DNA of 64,000 nt from Altererythrobacter aquiaggeris (GCF_037154015.1 NZ_JBANRL010000001.1:744001-808000), one strand, 5' to 3'. Shown: positions 26,047 through 36,297, counted from the first letter of the stretch. Notes: a model not told the origin generated them from the sequence alone. Numbers and translations are program-made.

Positions 26047-27060
26047 ATGAACACTTTGACTGCCAATACTCTCGATCTGATCGGCAACACGCCGCTCGTG
26101 CGGCTGAATGGCCCGAGCGAGGCAGCCGGCTGCGATATTTTCGGAAAGTGCGAATTTGCCAATCCCGGCGCATCGGTGAAAGACCGCGCTGCGCTGTATA
26201 TCGTGCGCGACGCGGAAGAGCAGGGAATGCTGAAACCGGGCGGCACGATTGTCGAAGGCACGGCCGGCAACACCGGGATTGGCCTTGCGCTTGTCGCCAA
26301 TGCCCTGGGCTACAAGACGATCATCGTGATGCCCGAGACACAAAGCCGCGAGAAAATGGATACGCTTCGCGCGCTGGGCGCGGAGTTGGTGCTGGTGCCA
26401 GCTGCGCCGTTTTCCAATCCGGGCCATTTCGTCCACACATCCCGCCGTCTGGCGGATGAAACGGAAGGGGCGATCTGGGCAAACCAGTTTGACAACACAG
26501 CCAACCGCAAGGCCCACATAGAAGGCACCGCAGCAGAACTGTGGGAGCAGATGGACGGGCGAATTGACGGCTTTACCTGTGCCGCCGGAACCGGCGGAAC
26601 GATTGCAGGTGTGGGCATGGGTCTGAAAGAGAAAGACGAAAAGGTCCAGATTGCCCTGACCGACCCGCACGGCGCAGCGCTCTATTCCTATTACGCCTGC
26701 GGTGAACTGGCCAGCGAGGGAAATTCGGTGGCGGAAGGCATCGGCCAGGGCCGGATCACCGCCAATCTGGAAGGCGCGCCAATCGATACCCAGTTCCGGA
26801 TTTCCGATGAGGAAGGCCTTGAATGGGTCGCGCGGCTGCTTCGCGAGGAAGGGCTATGTCTTGGCTTGTCGTCCGGCATCAATGTCGCGGGCGCGGTCGC
26901 GCTAGGCAAACAGCTGATAAGCCAAGGTTACCAGCAGCCGCGCGTCGCGACCATTCTTTGCGATACAGGGTTCAGATATCTATCCTCGCTATATAATGCG
27001 CAATGGCTGAAGGCGAAGGGCTTGCCCGTTTTCGAATGGCTGGAAACCGCCAACGATTGA
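26047..27060 (+). CDS. cysK: Cysteine synthase A (O-acetylserine sulfhydrylase family)
   Basis: 337 residues. PLP enzyme that joins sulfide and O-acetylserine to cysteine. Lys45 in GASVKDRA is the PLP lysine, GTAGNTG (71-77) the substrate loop and GTGGTIAG the phosphate-binding loop. It is longer than E. coli CysK, with extra C-terminal residues, as in the alphaproteobacterial CysK/CBS-like clade; a cystathionine beta-synthase role is possible but no CBS domains are present. It would use sulfide produced by the cysI/cysH operon at the far end of this window. Confidence 0.87.
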   Translation: MNTLTANTLDLIGNTPLVRLNGPSEAAGCDIFGKCEFANPGASVKDRAALYIVRDAEEQGMLKPGGTIVEGTAGNTGIGLALVANALGYKTIIVMPETQSREKMDTLRALGAELVLVPAAPFSNPGHFVHTSRRLADETEGAIWANQFDNTANRKAHIEGTAAELWEQMDGRIDGFTCAAGTGGTIAGVGMGLKEKDEKVQIALTDPHGAALYSYYACGELASEGNSVAEGIGQGRITANLEGAPIDTQFRISDEEGLEWVARLLREEGLCLGLSSGINVAGAVALGKQLISQGYQQPRVATILCDTGFRYLSSLYNAQWLKAKGLPVFEWLETAND

Positions 27061-27090
27061 CTAGCCCGCACTATCGATTAGCTTTGGAGC

Positions 27091-27465
27091 ATGTCTGACA
27101 TCTTTGATATCAAGCGATCCGGTCAGGATAGCGAACCTGTCAATCCTGTGGCCGCCTCGGCTACCCTGGGCGGTACGCGTGCGCAGACGGTGCAACGCTT
27201 GCAAGTCGGGCTGGTCGGTTTGGCAACCATGGTCCTGCTTGTCGGGCTCGCCAGCATAATCAATGACCGGGCATCCGAAAGCGAGGCCGCTCGCGTGCCC
27301 GAAGCGAGTGCGACTATGGCGCCCAGTGCGATAGAATCTCCGAAAAGCGATCCGCTTGTCGATGCCGGCGTAGTGCCGGATTTACCGCTGGTCGAATCCG
27401 GCGAGACACCCGACACACAGGGGCCAGTCCTGCCCGAACAGGGCAAGAATGTTGTCCCGGACTAG
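27091..27465 (+). CDS. Single-pass membrane protein of unknown function
   Basis: 124 residues, no recognised domain. A polar N-terminus (1-36), one membrane helix (about 37-57, VGLVGLATMVLLVGLASI) and a Pro/Glu/Ser-rich C-terminal tail with no cysteines. No signal cleavage is obvious, so a type II orientation with the tail in the periplasm is likely. It overlaps the next gene by 17 bases and therefore is probably coupled to it; both may be envelope proteins of one unit upstream of mraZ. Confidence 0.55.
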   Translation: MSDIFDIKRSGQDSEPVNPVAASATLGGTRAQTVQRLQVGLVGLATMVLLVGLASIINDRASESEAARVPEASATMAPSAIESPKSDPLVDAGVVPDLPLVESGETPDTQGPVLPEQGKNVVPD

Positions 27466-28216
27466 CATATCGGGCGTAACGGGACTGTGCGCAATTCTGG
27501 TCGGCGTCGCTGCATTGACGGCGTGCGCCGGTCCCCATGAGCGCCGCAATCTCGGGCTGTTCTCTACCTTGCCGATCTATTGGGGCGAGGTCGCCTCAAT
27601 CGACGATATGCTCGCACCCGCCGAGGAGCCGCACTGGGCGAAAACGAGTTTGGCCAAAGAATTTGATCTGGTGCCGCTCGATGCGCTGATTGCAGAGGGC
27701 GAGGATTCCGGCTCGTTGCAGCAGTTTGGCCATCTCATTCTGGCGCAGCCCAGAGCGCTGTCGGCGGCGGAGAATGTCGCGTTGGACAATTGGGTGCGCC
27801 GCGGCGGGAAAGTGCTGATTTTTGCGGACCCCATGCTGACGCGCCACTCGCGTTTTTCGATCGGCGACCGCCGGAGGGCACAGGATGTCGTGATGTTATC
27901 ACCCATCTTGCGCCGGTGGGGGCTGGAGCTGCAATTCGATGACAGCGAACAGGAAGGCGAGCGAAACTCGCCGATTGATGGCATCGCGGTTCCGCTCAAC
28001 CTTGCCGGCAGTTTTGCGCTCTCAGCCGTGTCGCAGGATGCGCCGTCGCAGTGCGCTTTGTCCGCAGATAATGTTCTGGCCGAGTGCCGCATCGGTGATG
28101 GCCGTGCAGTCATTCTCGCAGACGCTGCGGTGCTCGAGGTGCATGGTCAGGACGAGAACCGCCTGCGCGCTGTCGCGCTGGAAAAACTTGTCGAAAAAGC
28201 GTTCGACTCGCTTTGA
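27449..28216 (+). CDS. Putative lipoprotein with GldG/DUF4350-like (GATase1-like) domain
   Basis: 255 residues. A signal with lipobox-like LTACAG (Cys26) suggests lipidation. The rest resembles the ABC-type uncharacterised transport (GldG) fold: LFSTLPIYWGE near the start, then LDNWVRRGGKVLIFADPML (the strand-loop typical of the GATase1-like fold) and a final RAVILADAAVLE strand. The function of such domains outside gliding systems is unknown. A GGGC precedes the ATG, which lies 17 bases inside the preceding gene. The 356-base mraZ leader follows. Confidence 0.55.
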   Translation: MLSRTSISGVTGLCAILVGVAALTACAGPHERRNLGLFSTLPIYWGEVASIDDMLAPAEEPHWAKTSLAKEFDLVPLDALIAEGEDSGSLQQFGHLILAQPRALSAAENVALDNWVRRGGKVLIFADPMLTRHSRFSIGDRRRAQDVVMLSPILRRWGLELQFDDSEQEGERNSPIDGIAVPLNLAGSFALSAVSQDAPSQCALSADNVLAECRIGDGRAVILADAAVLEVHGQDENRLRAVALEKLVEKAFDSL

Positions 28217-28226
28217 GGCAAATATA

Positions 28227-28242
28227 CGGGAATACGCGGGAA
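28227..28242 (+). repeat. Distal MraZ-box-like pair
   Basis: CGGGAA at 28227-28232 and again at 28237-28242, exactly one helical turn apart (period 10). The same hexamer recurs inverted in the proximal set at 28372-28407. MraZ is known to bind short G-rich repeats spaced 10 bases apart upstream of its own gene. The pair sits just past the preceding stop codon. Confidence 0.45.
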
Positions 28243-28371
28243 AGGGTCCGCAACCTGATACTTGCCAGCGATTAAATCCCATGATTTCAGTATGGCGCGG
28301 CAGGCTGTCAAAGCCAGATTCAGGAGATATACGCCGAATGCGCGAGAAAGAAATTGAGTAAATTTATATAG

Positions 28372-28407
28372 TTACCGAAGTTACCCGCAATTTCCCGCAC
28401 TTTTCCC
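28372..28407 (-). promoter_or_regulatory. Proximal MraZ-box-like array
   Basis: On the minus strand the units GGGAAAA, GCGGGAAA, GCGGGTAA and CGGTAA follow each other at 9 to 11 base spacing (plus-strand TTACCG, TTACCC, TTTCCC, TTTTCCC). Helically phased repeats in front of mraZ are the established MraZ operator layout. A weak -10-like TAATAC at 28431-28436 lies downstream at the right distance for the array to cover the -35 region. Apart from these boxes, the 356 bases between 28217 and 28572 show no gene I can support. Confidence 0.55.
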
Positions 28408-28572
28408 TTCCAAACAAGCCCCCTGAAGGTTAATACCCTATCCATTGAACAGGTTTTCTGTGCTGCGCTTCGATTTTGTCGGGGCGAGCCGGTTGCGGGT
28501 GTCCGCTTCCGGTCGCGCGGAAGTCATGTTTGCAGAGCGGAAGGCAGCTCTGGCGGGGATAAGGTTGAGGGA

Positions 28573-29076
28573 TTGGTCGAAGTGGCGGGAGCACTTCATA
28601 GCGGATATAACGGGCAGGCCTTTTCGCCGCAGGGCGATAAGGGCCGGTTTGTTTTACCACCAAACTTTCGCAAGGCTGTCAAAGCCTCGAGCGAAGGCCG
28701 CGTGCTGTGCCTGGCCAAGCATGACCGTTGGACCTGCCTGACGGGTTTCGGGCTCAGCCGCAAAATCGAACTCGACGCAGAGTTGGACCGCGAAGAAAAC
28801 CAGGCGCTTGCGCTGGGCCAACATTATGATCGCGACCTGCATGCCATCAGCAAGTTCGGTTTTAACGAGTTGCCGTTTGATGACAGTGGCCGTTTTACGA
28901 TGCCCGACCATCTCGCCGAACTCGGCAAAATCGGTGACCAGCTGTATTTTCAGGGTGCGGGCCGTTTCTTCACCATCTGGAACCCGGCCGAACTTCAGCG
29001 GATGGGCAATGGGTTGGAGAGCGCGCAGGTTGCCTGCGCCAAACTCGTCGCCGAATTCGAAGCGAAGCGGAATTGA
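28573..29076 (+). CDS. mraZ: Division/cell-wall cluster transcriptional regulator MraZ
   Basis: 167 residues. Two SpoVT/AbrB-like halves are visible: the first with [12 protein letters not shown] (about 22-33) and the second with [15 protein letters not shown] (about 104-118), the duplicated DxxGR motif of MraZ. It represses the dcw promoter in E. coli. The N-terminus is uncertain: TTG at 28573 or GTG at 28582 both fit, with GAGG close upstream; the family fold begins near residue 13. rsmH follows after two bases. Confidence 0.92.
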   Translation: MVEVAGALHSGYNGQAFSPQGDKGRFVLPPNFRKAVKASSEGRVLCLAKHDRWTCLTGFGLSRKIELDAELDREENQALALGQHYDRDLHAISKFGFNELPFDDSGRFTMPDHLAELGKIGDQLYFQGAGRFFTIWNPAELQRMGNGLESAQVACAKLVAEFEAKRN

Positions 29077-29078
29077 GC

Positions 29079-30026
29079 ATGGCCAAGGCCCCCCATATTC
29101 CGGTTTTGCTGGGCGAAGTAATCGAGGCTTTGGCACCGCAGCCAGGTGACGTTATCGTGGATGCGACTTTCGGTGCCGGCGGATACAGCCGCGGACTGCT
29201 GGATGCAGGAGCGACCGTACACGCATTTGACCGCGATCCCGATGCAATCGCTGCGGCGCAAGGGTGGAGCGAAATTTCCGGAGTTCCGCCGCGTTTGATC
29301 CTGCATGAGCGGCGTTTTTCTGAAATGGTGTCGGCACTGCGCGAAGCAGGCGTCGCACATGTTGACGGTATTACGATGGATGTCGGCGTGTCGTCGATGC
29401 AGCTTGATCAACCTGAGCGCGGGTTCGCGTTCTCCACTAGCGGGCCGCTCGATATGCGCATGAGCCGCGATGGCGAGAGCGCCGCAGATTTTCTCAATGC
29501 AGCGGACGAAGACGATATTGCAAACGTGCTTTACCAATACGGCGAGGAACGCCAGTCGCGCCGTGTCGCCCGCGCGATCGTGGCCGCCCGCCCGCTGGAA
29601 ACAACCGGCGATCTGGCCCGTGTGGTTCGCAAGGCGCTGGGGCATCATCCCGGCGCACCCAAAGATCCTGCGACCCGCAGTTTTCAGGCTGTGCGCATCC
29701 ATGTGAATGCGGAATTGGCAGAGCTTGAAGCAGGGCTCGAAGCCGCTGAAGAGCTGCTGCGCCCCGGCGGCCGCCTGGCAGTCGTAAGTTTTCACAGTCT
29801 TGAAGACCGGATCGTAAAGCGCTTCCTTCGATCCGCAGCCCGTGCCAGCGCCCCCACTTCGCGCCACATGCCTGCCGGCAATGTCGGGCCCGACCCGGTG
29901 TTCGCCAAAGTATCGAAAGCTATCCGACCTTCGGATTCCGAGACATCGCGCAACCCGCGCGCACGTTCGGCGACCTTGCGCCACGCTATCCGCACACAGG
30001 CGCCGGCACGGCAGGTGGCGGCATGA
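29079..30026 (+). CDS. rsmH: 16S rRNA (cytosine(1402)-N(4))-methyltransferase
   Basis: 315 residues from the ATG at 29079, two bases after the mraZ stop, with GCGGA as ribosome site. The SAM-binding motif [10 protein letters not shown] is at 28-37, GVSSMQLD and the [15 protein letters not shown] block follow, and the late [11 protein letters not shown] motif completes the RsmH (MraW) signature. It methylates C1402 in the ribosomal decoding centre. It is the first of 14 genes joined by overlaps, ending with ftsA; ftsL starts within its stop codon. Confidence 0.96.
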   Translation: MAKAPHIPVLLGEVIEALAPQPGDVIVDATFGAGGYSRGLLDAGATVHAFDRDPDAIAAAQGWSEISGVPPRLILHERRFSEMVSALREAGVAHVDGITMDVGVSSMQLDQPERGFAFSTSGPLDMRMSRDGESAADFLNAADEDDIANVLYQYGEERQSRRVARAIVAARPLETTGDLARVVRKALGHHPGAPKDPATRSFQAVRIHVNAELAELEAGLEAAEELLRPGGRLAVVSFHSLEDRIVKRFLRSAARASAPTSRHMPAGNVGPDPVFAKVSKAIRPSDSETSRNPRARSATLRHAIRTQAPARQVAA

Positions 30027-30550
30027 TCGTCAGCGGATCACGTTTGCGCCAGATCGGCTGGGCCGCTGTGTTTGCGGTGTGTCTCGCCGCCTTTACGATG
30101 CTGACATTCAGGGTGAATGCGCTCAAGGCTGATGTGCAACATGCCGAGCGCCAGATCGTTCGGCTGGAACGCGCCAAAACCTTGCTTGAAACCGAATTTC
30201 AGACCCGCGCCAATCAGCAACAGCTTGCGGACTGGAATGAGGTGGAATTCGGTTACCGTGCGCCAGAGGCCGGCCAATATCTCGAAGGCGAAAGACAACT
30301 TGCCAGCCTTGGCGAGCCGCGGCTCGCCGATGCTCCGTCTCCCATCCGTGTCGCGCATAAGGCAGCGCCAAAGGGATTACAGATAATTGCGATGGTCTCG
30401 CCCATGACGGGCACTGCAAACGGCGATGGCGAACCGAAGAAAAGCGAGCGCGGAAAACGCAAACTGGATCTGGCCGAACGGCTGGCGATGGTGGATTTGT
30501 TGCCCGAAGTGCCAGATACGTCAAACATCGCCACCGAGACCGGCGAATGA
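30023..30550 (+). CDS. ftsL: Cell division protein FtsL
   Basis: 175 residues. One membrane helix (about 12-30) is followed by a leucine-zipper-like coiled coil ([20 protein letters not shown], about 33-65) as in FtsL, which pairs with FtsB and activates FtsWI at the septum. A polar tail of about 90 residues (85-175) exceeds the roughly 110-residue length of classical FtsL; its role is not evident. Position between rsmH and ftsI and the four-base overlaps at both ends support the call despite weak sequence conservation. Confidence 0.85.
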   Translation: MIVSGSRLRQIGWAAVFAVCLAAFTMLTFRVNALKADVQHAERQIVRLERAKTLLETEFQTRANQQQLADWNEVEFGYRAPEAGQYLEGERQLASLGEPRLADAPSPIRVAHKAAPKGLQIIAMVSPMTGTANGDGEPKKSERGKRKLDLAERLAMVDLLPEVPDTSNIATETGE

Positions 30551-32265
30551 CCGCGATGGCAGTTAGCACGGCGCTCGCAACCGGCCGTGTCCAGCTGGTT
30601 GACATTCGCCGCAGCTCGCTCGGCGTGGCGCGGTTGCGCGTCTTGTGGGTGCTGGGCATTTTTTCGATCGTCGCATTCATGGCTCTGGTCCGGATCGCAT
30701 TTCTTGGCATGGATGACCGGGCGTCGGGCCCATCAAGCCTCGAAGAACAGCTGCTGCCGCCGCGCGGCGAAATTAACGATCGTAACGGAGTTCCTCTGGC
30801 CCGGGCGTTCCCCGCATATGCATTGTGGTATGATCCGGGCAATCTTTCGGGCGACCAACCGCTGGTCAAACCGGCCCGTCAGGTCGCAACCGAGCTGGCG
30901 GCGATCTTTCCTGATATCGACATCGACGAAATGGAGGAAAAGCTGCTGGCCGGTCGGCCGGGCTATCTTCGTCGCCGCGTGTTGCCCGAAGATGCCAACC
31001 GTATTCAGGAAATCGGCGAGCTCGCTTTGGAAGTCCCTCAGGAAACCGATCGCCATTATCCGCAAGGTAAAATGGCAGCCCATGTTCTGGGATACGTGAA
31101 TTCCGCCGATCAGGGAAAAATCGGCATGGAGTCGGTTCTGCAGGAGCGCCTGACAGATCCCGCAACCCGCGGTGTTCCGACCAGCCTGAGCATCGACGTA
31201 CGGGTGCAGGGCGCGCTCGAAGATGAGCTTCGCCAGGGGATGCTTTCCACCAATGCGGTGGGCGCAGCAGGCATCGTTCTTGATGTCGATAGCGGCGAAG
31301 TCCTGGCGCTTGCCTCGCTTCCCGAATTTGATCCCAACAAGATTGATCAGGCCGGTGTCGATAATATGTTCAACCGCGTGACCAACCAGGTCTATGAATT
31401 GGGTTCAACATTCAAACCGTTAACCGTCGCTGCCGCTATTGACGCAGGCACGATCCGCGATTTCAGCCGTCCCTATCAAGCGAGCCGGCCTGTGGAACTG
31501 GGCGGCTTCAAGATTCGCGACAGCCATACCATTGCGCCTTATCTGAACGCTCCGCAGTCGCTGATCCACAGCTCCAATATTGTCACGGCGCAGATAGCGG
31601 ACGAACTGGGCCCCGTGAAATTGCGCCAATACATGATCGATCTGGGGATGAACGAGCGCCCATACATCGAATTGCCAGCCAAGGGTTTTCCAATCTGGCC
31701 CGCAGGCAAATGGCCCCGCCTTCGCAACATGACTATCGGCTATGGCCACGGCATCGCGGTGACCCCGTTGCATTTGGCGAGCGCATATGCCGCGATGGTG
31801 AATGGCGGCATCTGGCGTCCGGCAACACTGCACAAACTCCAGCCCGGCACGATCCCCAAGGGGCGGCGAGTATTCAAGGCGAGCACTAGTGCGCGCATGA
31901 ACCAGTTGATGCGGATGATTGCAGTTTATGGCACGGGCAAGAATGCAGACGCACCGGGTTTCCGGGTTGGCGGGAAGACCGGCAGCGCGGAAAAACCCGG
32001 CAATGGCGGGTACAAGCGCAGCACTCTCGTCTCGACCTTTGCTGCCGCGTTCCCGATGGACCGGCCCCGCTTCGTCATCATCGCGATGCTTGACGAACCG
32101 AAAGGGACAACGGCCAGCAGTTTCCAGCGTACGGCAGCATGGAATGCCGCACCTGTCGTGGGCCGTCTGGTGCCGCGGATCGGCCCGCTGCTGGGCGTTA
32201 TGCCCGACGAAACCCGCGATATCGATCTCAGCGATCTTGAACCGCTTGTCGGCGGGAAGAACTGA
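30547..32265 (+). CDS. ftsI: Septal peptidoglycan transpeptidase (PBP3)
   Basis: 572 residues. N-terminal membrane helix (about 32-53), then the PBP dimerisation domain and the transpeptidase domain. Active-site motifs: S287TFK, S342SN and K477TGS. It crosslinks septal peptidoglycan with FtsW as glycosyltransferase partner. ATG at 30547 overlaps ftsL; a second ATG four codons later is possible. The stop overlaps murE by one base. Confidence 0.96.
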   Translation: MTAMAVSTALATGRVQLVDIRRSSLGVARLRVLWVLGIFSIVAFMALVRIAFLGMDDRASGPSSLEEQLLPPRGEINDRNGVPLARAFPAYALWYDPGNLSGDQPLVKPARQVATELAAIFPDIDIDEMEEKLLAGRPGYLRRRVLPEDANRIQEIGELALEVPQETDRHYPQGKMAAHVLGYVNSADQGKIGMESVLQERLTDPATRGVPTSLSIDVRVQGALEDELRQGMLSTNAVGAAGIVLDVDSGEVLALASLPEFDPNKIDQAGVDNMFNRVTNQVYELGSTFKPLTVAAAIDAGTIRDFSRPYQASRPVELGGFKIRDSHTIAPYLNAPQSLIHSSNIVTAQIADELGPVKLRQYMIDLGMNERPYIELPAKGFPIWPAGKWPRLRNMTIGYGHGIAVTPLHLASAYAAMVNGGIWRPATLHKLQPGTIPKGRRVFKASTSARMNQLMRMIAVYGTGKNADAPGFRVGGKTGSAEKPGNGGYKRSTLVSTFAAAFPMDRPRFVIIAMLDEPKGTTASSFQRTAAWNAAPVVGRLVPRIGPLLGVMPDETRDIDLSDLEPLVGGKN

Positions 32266-33758
32266 TGCGGCTGGGACAATTGATCGCCGCTGCGGGCTTG
32301 CAATCAAGCGTTGGCGCGACGTTGCAATACGATGATCAGGTTACGGGCTTTGCCATTGATAACCGCAAAGTCGCACCCGGAACGGTTTTCGGCGCATTTC
32401 AGGGGTCGGTGGTTAACGGTGAAGACTTTATCCCGGCGGCCATCAAAGCTGGCGCAATCGCTGTCGTCGCAAGAACCGGCGCCGCCGTGGAAGGCGCCGC
32501 TCACATAGCATCCGATCAGCCGCGCCGGGCATTTGCGGCGTTGGCGGCAAAGTTCTTTACCCCGGTGCCGGAGACCGTCGTCGCAATCACCGGCACCAAC
32601 GGTAAAACGTCATGCGCCGAAATGACACGTCAGCTGTGGCGGATGTCGGGCGAGCGGGCCGCTTCAATCGGGACATTGGGTGTAACCACACCGGACGAAA
32701 GCATTTCAACTGGTTTGACAACCCCGGATATCGTTACGTTTCTGTCGAATATGAGCGGTCTTGCGCGCGAAGGTGTGACGCATGTCGCCTACGAGGCGTC
32801 GAGCCATGGACTTTCGCAATTTCGCAACGAAGGTCTGTCGGTAAAAGCTGGCGCGTTTACCAACTTCAGCCGGGATCATCTCGATTATCACGCTGATATG
32901 GAAGACTATTTCGCCGCCAAGATGCGCCTGTTCGATGAAGTCGTGATGAAAGGTGGCTCGGCCGTCATATGGACGGGCGACGAATGGACCGACCGCGCTG
33001 TTCAGCACGCGAAGGAGCGCGGCCTGGCCGTTTTCACAGTCGGTGAAAACGGTACCGGCATCCGCCTGATCGGGCGCACGCCAACCCGCCTTGGCCAAAC
33101 GCTGGTCATCGAACATGACGGGCGCGAGCGGACACTGAACTTGCCGCTAATCGGTGCTTATCAGGCTGCAAATGCACTCGTCTCGGCAGGTCTGGTGCTA
33201 ACGACAGGCGGTTCTGCCGAGACTGTATTCGACGGCGTATCCCGCCTTTCTCCGGTACGTGGCAGGTTGGAGCGCGCAGCAATTACACGCTCGGGCGCTC
33301 CTGTTTACGTGGATTATGCCCATACCGCAGATGCGCTCGCGGCTGCAATCGAAGCACTCCGGCCCCATGTTGCCGGTCGGCTGATGGTGGTTTTCGGGGC
33401 AGGCGGAGACCGCGATCAGGGTAAGCGGGCCGACATGGGCGCGGTTGCCTGTGCCAACGCCGATCTGGTCATCGTAACCGACGACAATCCGCGCAGCGAA
33501 GATCCCGCAGCAATCCGCGCAGCAATTCTGCAAGGCGCGGTTGGCGCGTCCGAGGTTGCAGGCCGCCGCGAAGCAATCATGGCTGCCATATCGCAGGCAG
33601 GCAGTGAAGATATCGTGTTGGTCGCGGGCAAGGGCCATGAACAGGGCCAAATTTTCGGCGCCGGCAACGCTATGCGAATATTGCCCTTCGATGATGTAAC
33701 CGTAGCGCGCGAATGCGCTGCTCCAAGCGAACCCAGAACCGTGAACGGGGAATCCTGA
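32265..33758 (+). CDS. murE: UDP-MurNAc-L-Ala-D-Glu:meso-diaminopimelate ligase
   Basis: 497 residues. Mur ligase fold with P-loop G110TNGKTS, the carbamylated Lys219 in YFAAKMRL, and D407NPR410, the motif that selects meso-diaminopimelate over lysine. It adds mDAP to the peptidoglycan precursor in the cytoplasm, so the wall is of A1-gamma type as expected for Gram-negatives. One-base overlaps link it to ftsI and murF. Confidence 0.96.
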   Translation: MRLGQLIAAAGLQSSVGATLQYDDQVTGFAIDNRKVAPGTVFGAFQGSVVNGEDFIPAAIKAGAIAVVARTGAAVEGAAHIASDQPRRAFAALAAKFFTPVPETVVAITGTNGKTSCAEMTRQLWRMSGERAASIGTLGVTTPDESISTGLTTPDIVTFLSNMSGLAREGVTHVAYEASSHGLSQFRNEGLSVKAGAFTNFSRDHLDYHADMEDYFAAKMRLFDEVVMKGGSAVIWTGDEWTDRAVQHAKERGLAVFTVGENGTGIRLIGRTPTRLGQTLVIEHDGRERTLNLPLIGAYQAANALVSAGLVLTTGGSAETVFDGVSRLSPVRGRLERAAITRSGAPVYVDYAHTADALAAAIEALRPHVAGRLMVVFGAGGDRDQGKRADMGAVACANADLVIVTDDNPRSEDPAAIRAAILQGAVGASEVAGRREAIMAAISQAGSEDIVLVAGKGHEQGQIFGAGNAMRILPFDDVTVARECAAPSEPRTVNGES

Positions 33759-35227
33759 TGGCGTCACATCCCGCATTACTGCAGTGGCCCCGCGAGCGCG
33801 GTAACCGGGCAAAGCGGGCCTTGTGGGATGCCGCAGCGCTGGCCGACGCAATGGCTGGCTGCGCCAGCGAAGAATTCCAGGTCTCAGGTGTAGAAATCGA
33901 CAGCCGTGACGTGCGGCCGGGTGACCTGTTTTTCGCTCTCAAGGGCGATGCGATGGACGGCCATGTCTTTCTGGAGAAGGCTTTTGCTGCGGGTGCGGCG
34001 GCGGCCGTTGTAGATCGTCCCATACCGCAGCCGCATATTCTCGTCGGCGACACATTTCTAGCGCTCGAGGCGCTGGCGTCCGCGTCACGTGACCGCAGCG
34101 CCGCAAAGCGTATCGGTGTGACCGGATCGGTCGGAAAAACGGGTGTGAAAGAAGCTCTGTTTGCAGCGCTCGATCGCAGCTCCAGCGGACAATCACACCG
34201 CTCGGTGAAAAGTTACAACAACCATGTCGGGGTCCCGCTCAGCCTGGCGCGGATGCCCGCGGGCAGTAAATACGGCATTTTCGAGATGGGTATGAACCAT
34301 GCGGGCGAGATTGCCGATCTAACCGCGCAGGTCCGGCCAGATGTTGCCGTGATAGTGACAATCGCGCCAGCGCATATCGAAAATCTCGGTAGCGAGGAGG
34401 CGATTGCCGATGCCAAGGCCGAGATCTTCGGCGGTTTGAGGCCCGGCGGTACAGCCGTCATTCCGGCGGATAGCCCGCATTTTGCGCGCTTGCGCGATGC
34501 TGCGCGCAAATTGAATGCCAAGGTTGTATCATTCGGCCGATCCAGCGATGCCGATGTGCGTTTGCTTGATGCGATCCCATCGGCAAATGGCGGTTCGCTG
34601 GTCACAGCGGAGCTTGGCAAACACCGGCTGTGTTATTCCGTCGCCGAACCCGGAGAGCACTGGATAGCGAACTCGCTGGCCGTCATCGCCGCCGTCAGAG
34701 CGGTTGGCGGCGATCTGGGTGCAGCGGGACTGTCACTTGCCGAAATGGGCGGACTGAAGGGGCGGGGTGCGCGGCACAAGATTTCTGCAATTAGCGGTAA
34801 GGCTTTGCTCATCGACGAAAGTTACAATGCCAATCCCGCTTCCATGCGCGCAACATTGCAGCAACTGGGTCAAACCCCAGCCACACGCCGCGTCGCCGTA
34901 CTTGGTTCCATGAAAGAGCTGGGCGACTTTGCTGACGGTTTTCACAGCCAGTTGAGCGAGCCGGTGATCGCAGCCAGAACCGATTTCGTCGTTCTGGTCG
35001 GCGACGAAATGCGCGCTTTGGCCAATGCCTTGTCACGTGAACTGGGGAAAGGCGCGGACCATACGCTTGGCATAGTGCCGGCATTCGCGCATTGCGCCTC
35101 TCCTGGAGAGGCAATTTCCGCCCTCGAGGAGTATGGTATTACATCCGGTGACGCGATCCTCGTAAAAGGTTCCAATTCGGTCGGCCTGGGCCGGTTGGTC
35201 GATCACTTTGTAAACCGGGAAGGCTGA
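33758..35227 (+). CDS. murF: UDP-MurNAc-tripeptide:D-Ala-D-Ala ligase
   Basis: 489 residues from the ATG at 33758, which shares its A with the murE stop. P-loop [12 protein letters not shown] (121-132), the conserved SYNNHVGVP block near 157-166, and the [11 protein letters not shown] motif in the C-terminal third mark MurF. It completes the pentapeptide. The first 20 residues (basic, Trp-containing) precede the domain start and are longer than in E. coli. An upstream in-frame start inside murE is less likely because the overlap pattern of the cluster is consistent. Confidence 0.95.
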   Translation: MASHPALLQWPRERGNRAKRALWDAAALADAMAGCASEEFQVSGVEIDSRDVRPGDLFFALKGDAMDGHVFLEKAFAAGAAAAVVDRPIPQPHILVGDTFLALEALASASRDRSAAKRIGVTGSVGKTGVKEALFAALDRSSSGQSHRSVKSYNNHVGVPLSLARMPAGSKYGIFEMGMNHAGEIADLTAQVRPDVAVIVTIAPAHIENLGSEEAIADAKAEIFGGLRPGGTAVIPADSPHFARLRDAARKLNAKVVSFGRSSDADVRLLDAIPSANGGSLVTAELGKHRLCYSVAEPGEHWIANSLAVIAAVRAVGGDLGAAGLSLAEMGGLKGRGARHKISAISGKALLIDESYNANPASMRATLQQLGQTPATRRVAVLGSMKELGDFADGFHSQLSEPVIAARTDFVVLVGDEMRALANALSRELGKGADHTLGIVPAFAHCASPGEAISALEEYGITSGDAILVKGSNSVGLGRLVDHFVNREG

Positions 35228-36297
35228 TGCTTTATCTAATCGCACAATGGCTGGAATTCGAGGGATTGTTCAACCTCGTGCGCTACCAGACGTTCCGGGC
35301 CGGTGCGACATTGATGACGGCGCTGTTTATCGGCCTGATGATCGGCCCGCGGTTCATCGAAATGCTGCGGGTACGCCAGGGTAAGGGGCAACCCATTCGC
35401 GATGACGGGCCGCAGAGCCACCTTGCGAAACGCGGCACGCCCACGATGGGCGGGTTGATGATCCTGATTTCGCTGATCGTGGCGTCATTGATCTGGATGG
35501 ATTTGACGAGCCCGTTTTATTGGGCGTGTCTGGCTGTTACTGCCGGCTTCGGACTGATCGGTTTTCTAGACGATTACGACAAGGTTTCAACCGGAAGCCA
35601 CAAGGGCGTTTCGGGCAAAGTCCGGCTGCTGCTTGAGTTTATCGTCGCCGGCATCGCCTCGTACATCATCGTCAGCCAGATCAATACCAACCTGTACGTT
35701 CCCTTCGTTTCGGGCGTATCCATTCCGCTCGGCCCGTTTTATTACGTCTTTGCCGCGACCGTGATTGTCGGGTTCGGCAATGCGGTCAATCTTACCGACG
35801 GGCTGGACGGATTGGCCACGATGCCGGTCATTATTGCAGCCGGTACATTTGCCCTGATCGTCTATTTGGTGGGGCGCGTCGATTACTCCGAATATCTCGG
35901 AATTCCTCATGTGCCGGGCGCAGGCGAGCTGGCGATATTCTGCGCCGCAATAATCGGCGGCGGTCTGGCATTTCTGTGGTTCAACGCGCCGCCAGCTGCC
36001 GTTTTCATGGGCGACACAGGCAGTCTGGCGCTAGGCGGCGCGCTTGGCGCAGTAGCCGTTGCTGCACATCACGAAATTGTATTACTGATCGTGGGCGGCC
36101 TGTTTGTAGCAGAAACGGCCAGCGTCATTATCCAGGTCTTCTGGTTCAAACGCACTGGCAAACGCATATTCCGGATGGCGCCAATCCATCATCACTTCGA
36201 ACAGAAGGGTTGGGCTGAAAGCACGGTGGTGATCCGGTTCTGGATCGTATCGATCATTCTGGCATTGGCCGGTCTGGCAACGTTGAAGCTGCGGTGA
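35227..36297 (+). CDS. mraY: Phospho-MurNAc-pentapeptide transferase
   Basis: 356 residues, about ten membrane helices. Signature stretches: KRGTPTMGG near 68-76, FLDDYDK with the catalytic Asp pair near 118-124, NLTDGLDGL near 193-201 and PIHHHFE near 318-324. It attaches the MurNAc-pentapeptide to undecaprenyl phosphate, giving lipid I, at the inner membrane. One-base overlap with murF and a GTGA overlap with murD. Confidence 0.97.
   Translation: MLYLIAQWLEFEGLFNLVRYQTFRAGATLMTALFIGLMIGPRFIEMLRVRQGKGQPIRDDGPQSHLAKRGTPTMGGLMILISLIVASLIWMDLTSPFYWACLAVTAGFGLIGFLDDYDKVSTGSHKGVSGKVRLLLEFIVAGIASYIIVSQINTNLYVPFVSGVSIPLGPFYYVFAATVIVGFGNAVNLTDGLDGLATMPVIIAAGTFALIVYLVGRVDYSEYLGIPHVPGAGELAIFCAAIIGGGLAFLWFNAPPAAVFMGDTGSLALGGALGAVAVAAHHEIVLLIVGGLFVAETASVIIQVFWFKRTGKRIFRMAPIHHHFEQKGWAESTVVIRFWIVSIILALAGLATLKLR

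Noticed and set aside
28445-28741. A 98-codon open frame overlapping the start of mraZ
   Set aside because: It overlaps the conserved first DxxGR motif of mraZ in another frame and shows no family resemblance; the region before 28573 is better read as leader.
33878-34140. Odd P-loop GSVGKT in MurF suggested a variant ligase
   Set aside because: GSxGKT is the normal MurF P-loop and differs from MurC, MurD and MurE by family, so nothing is unusual.
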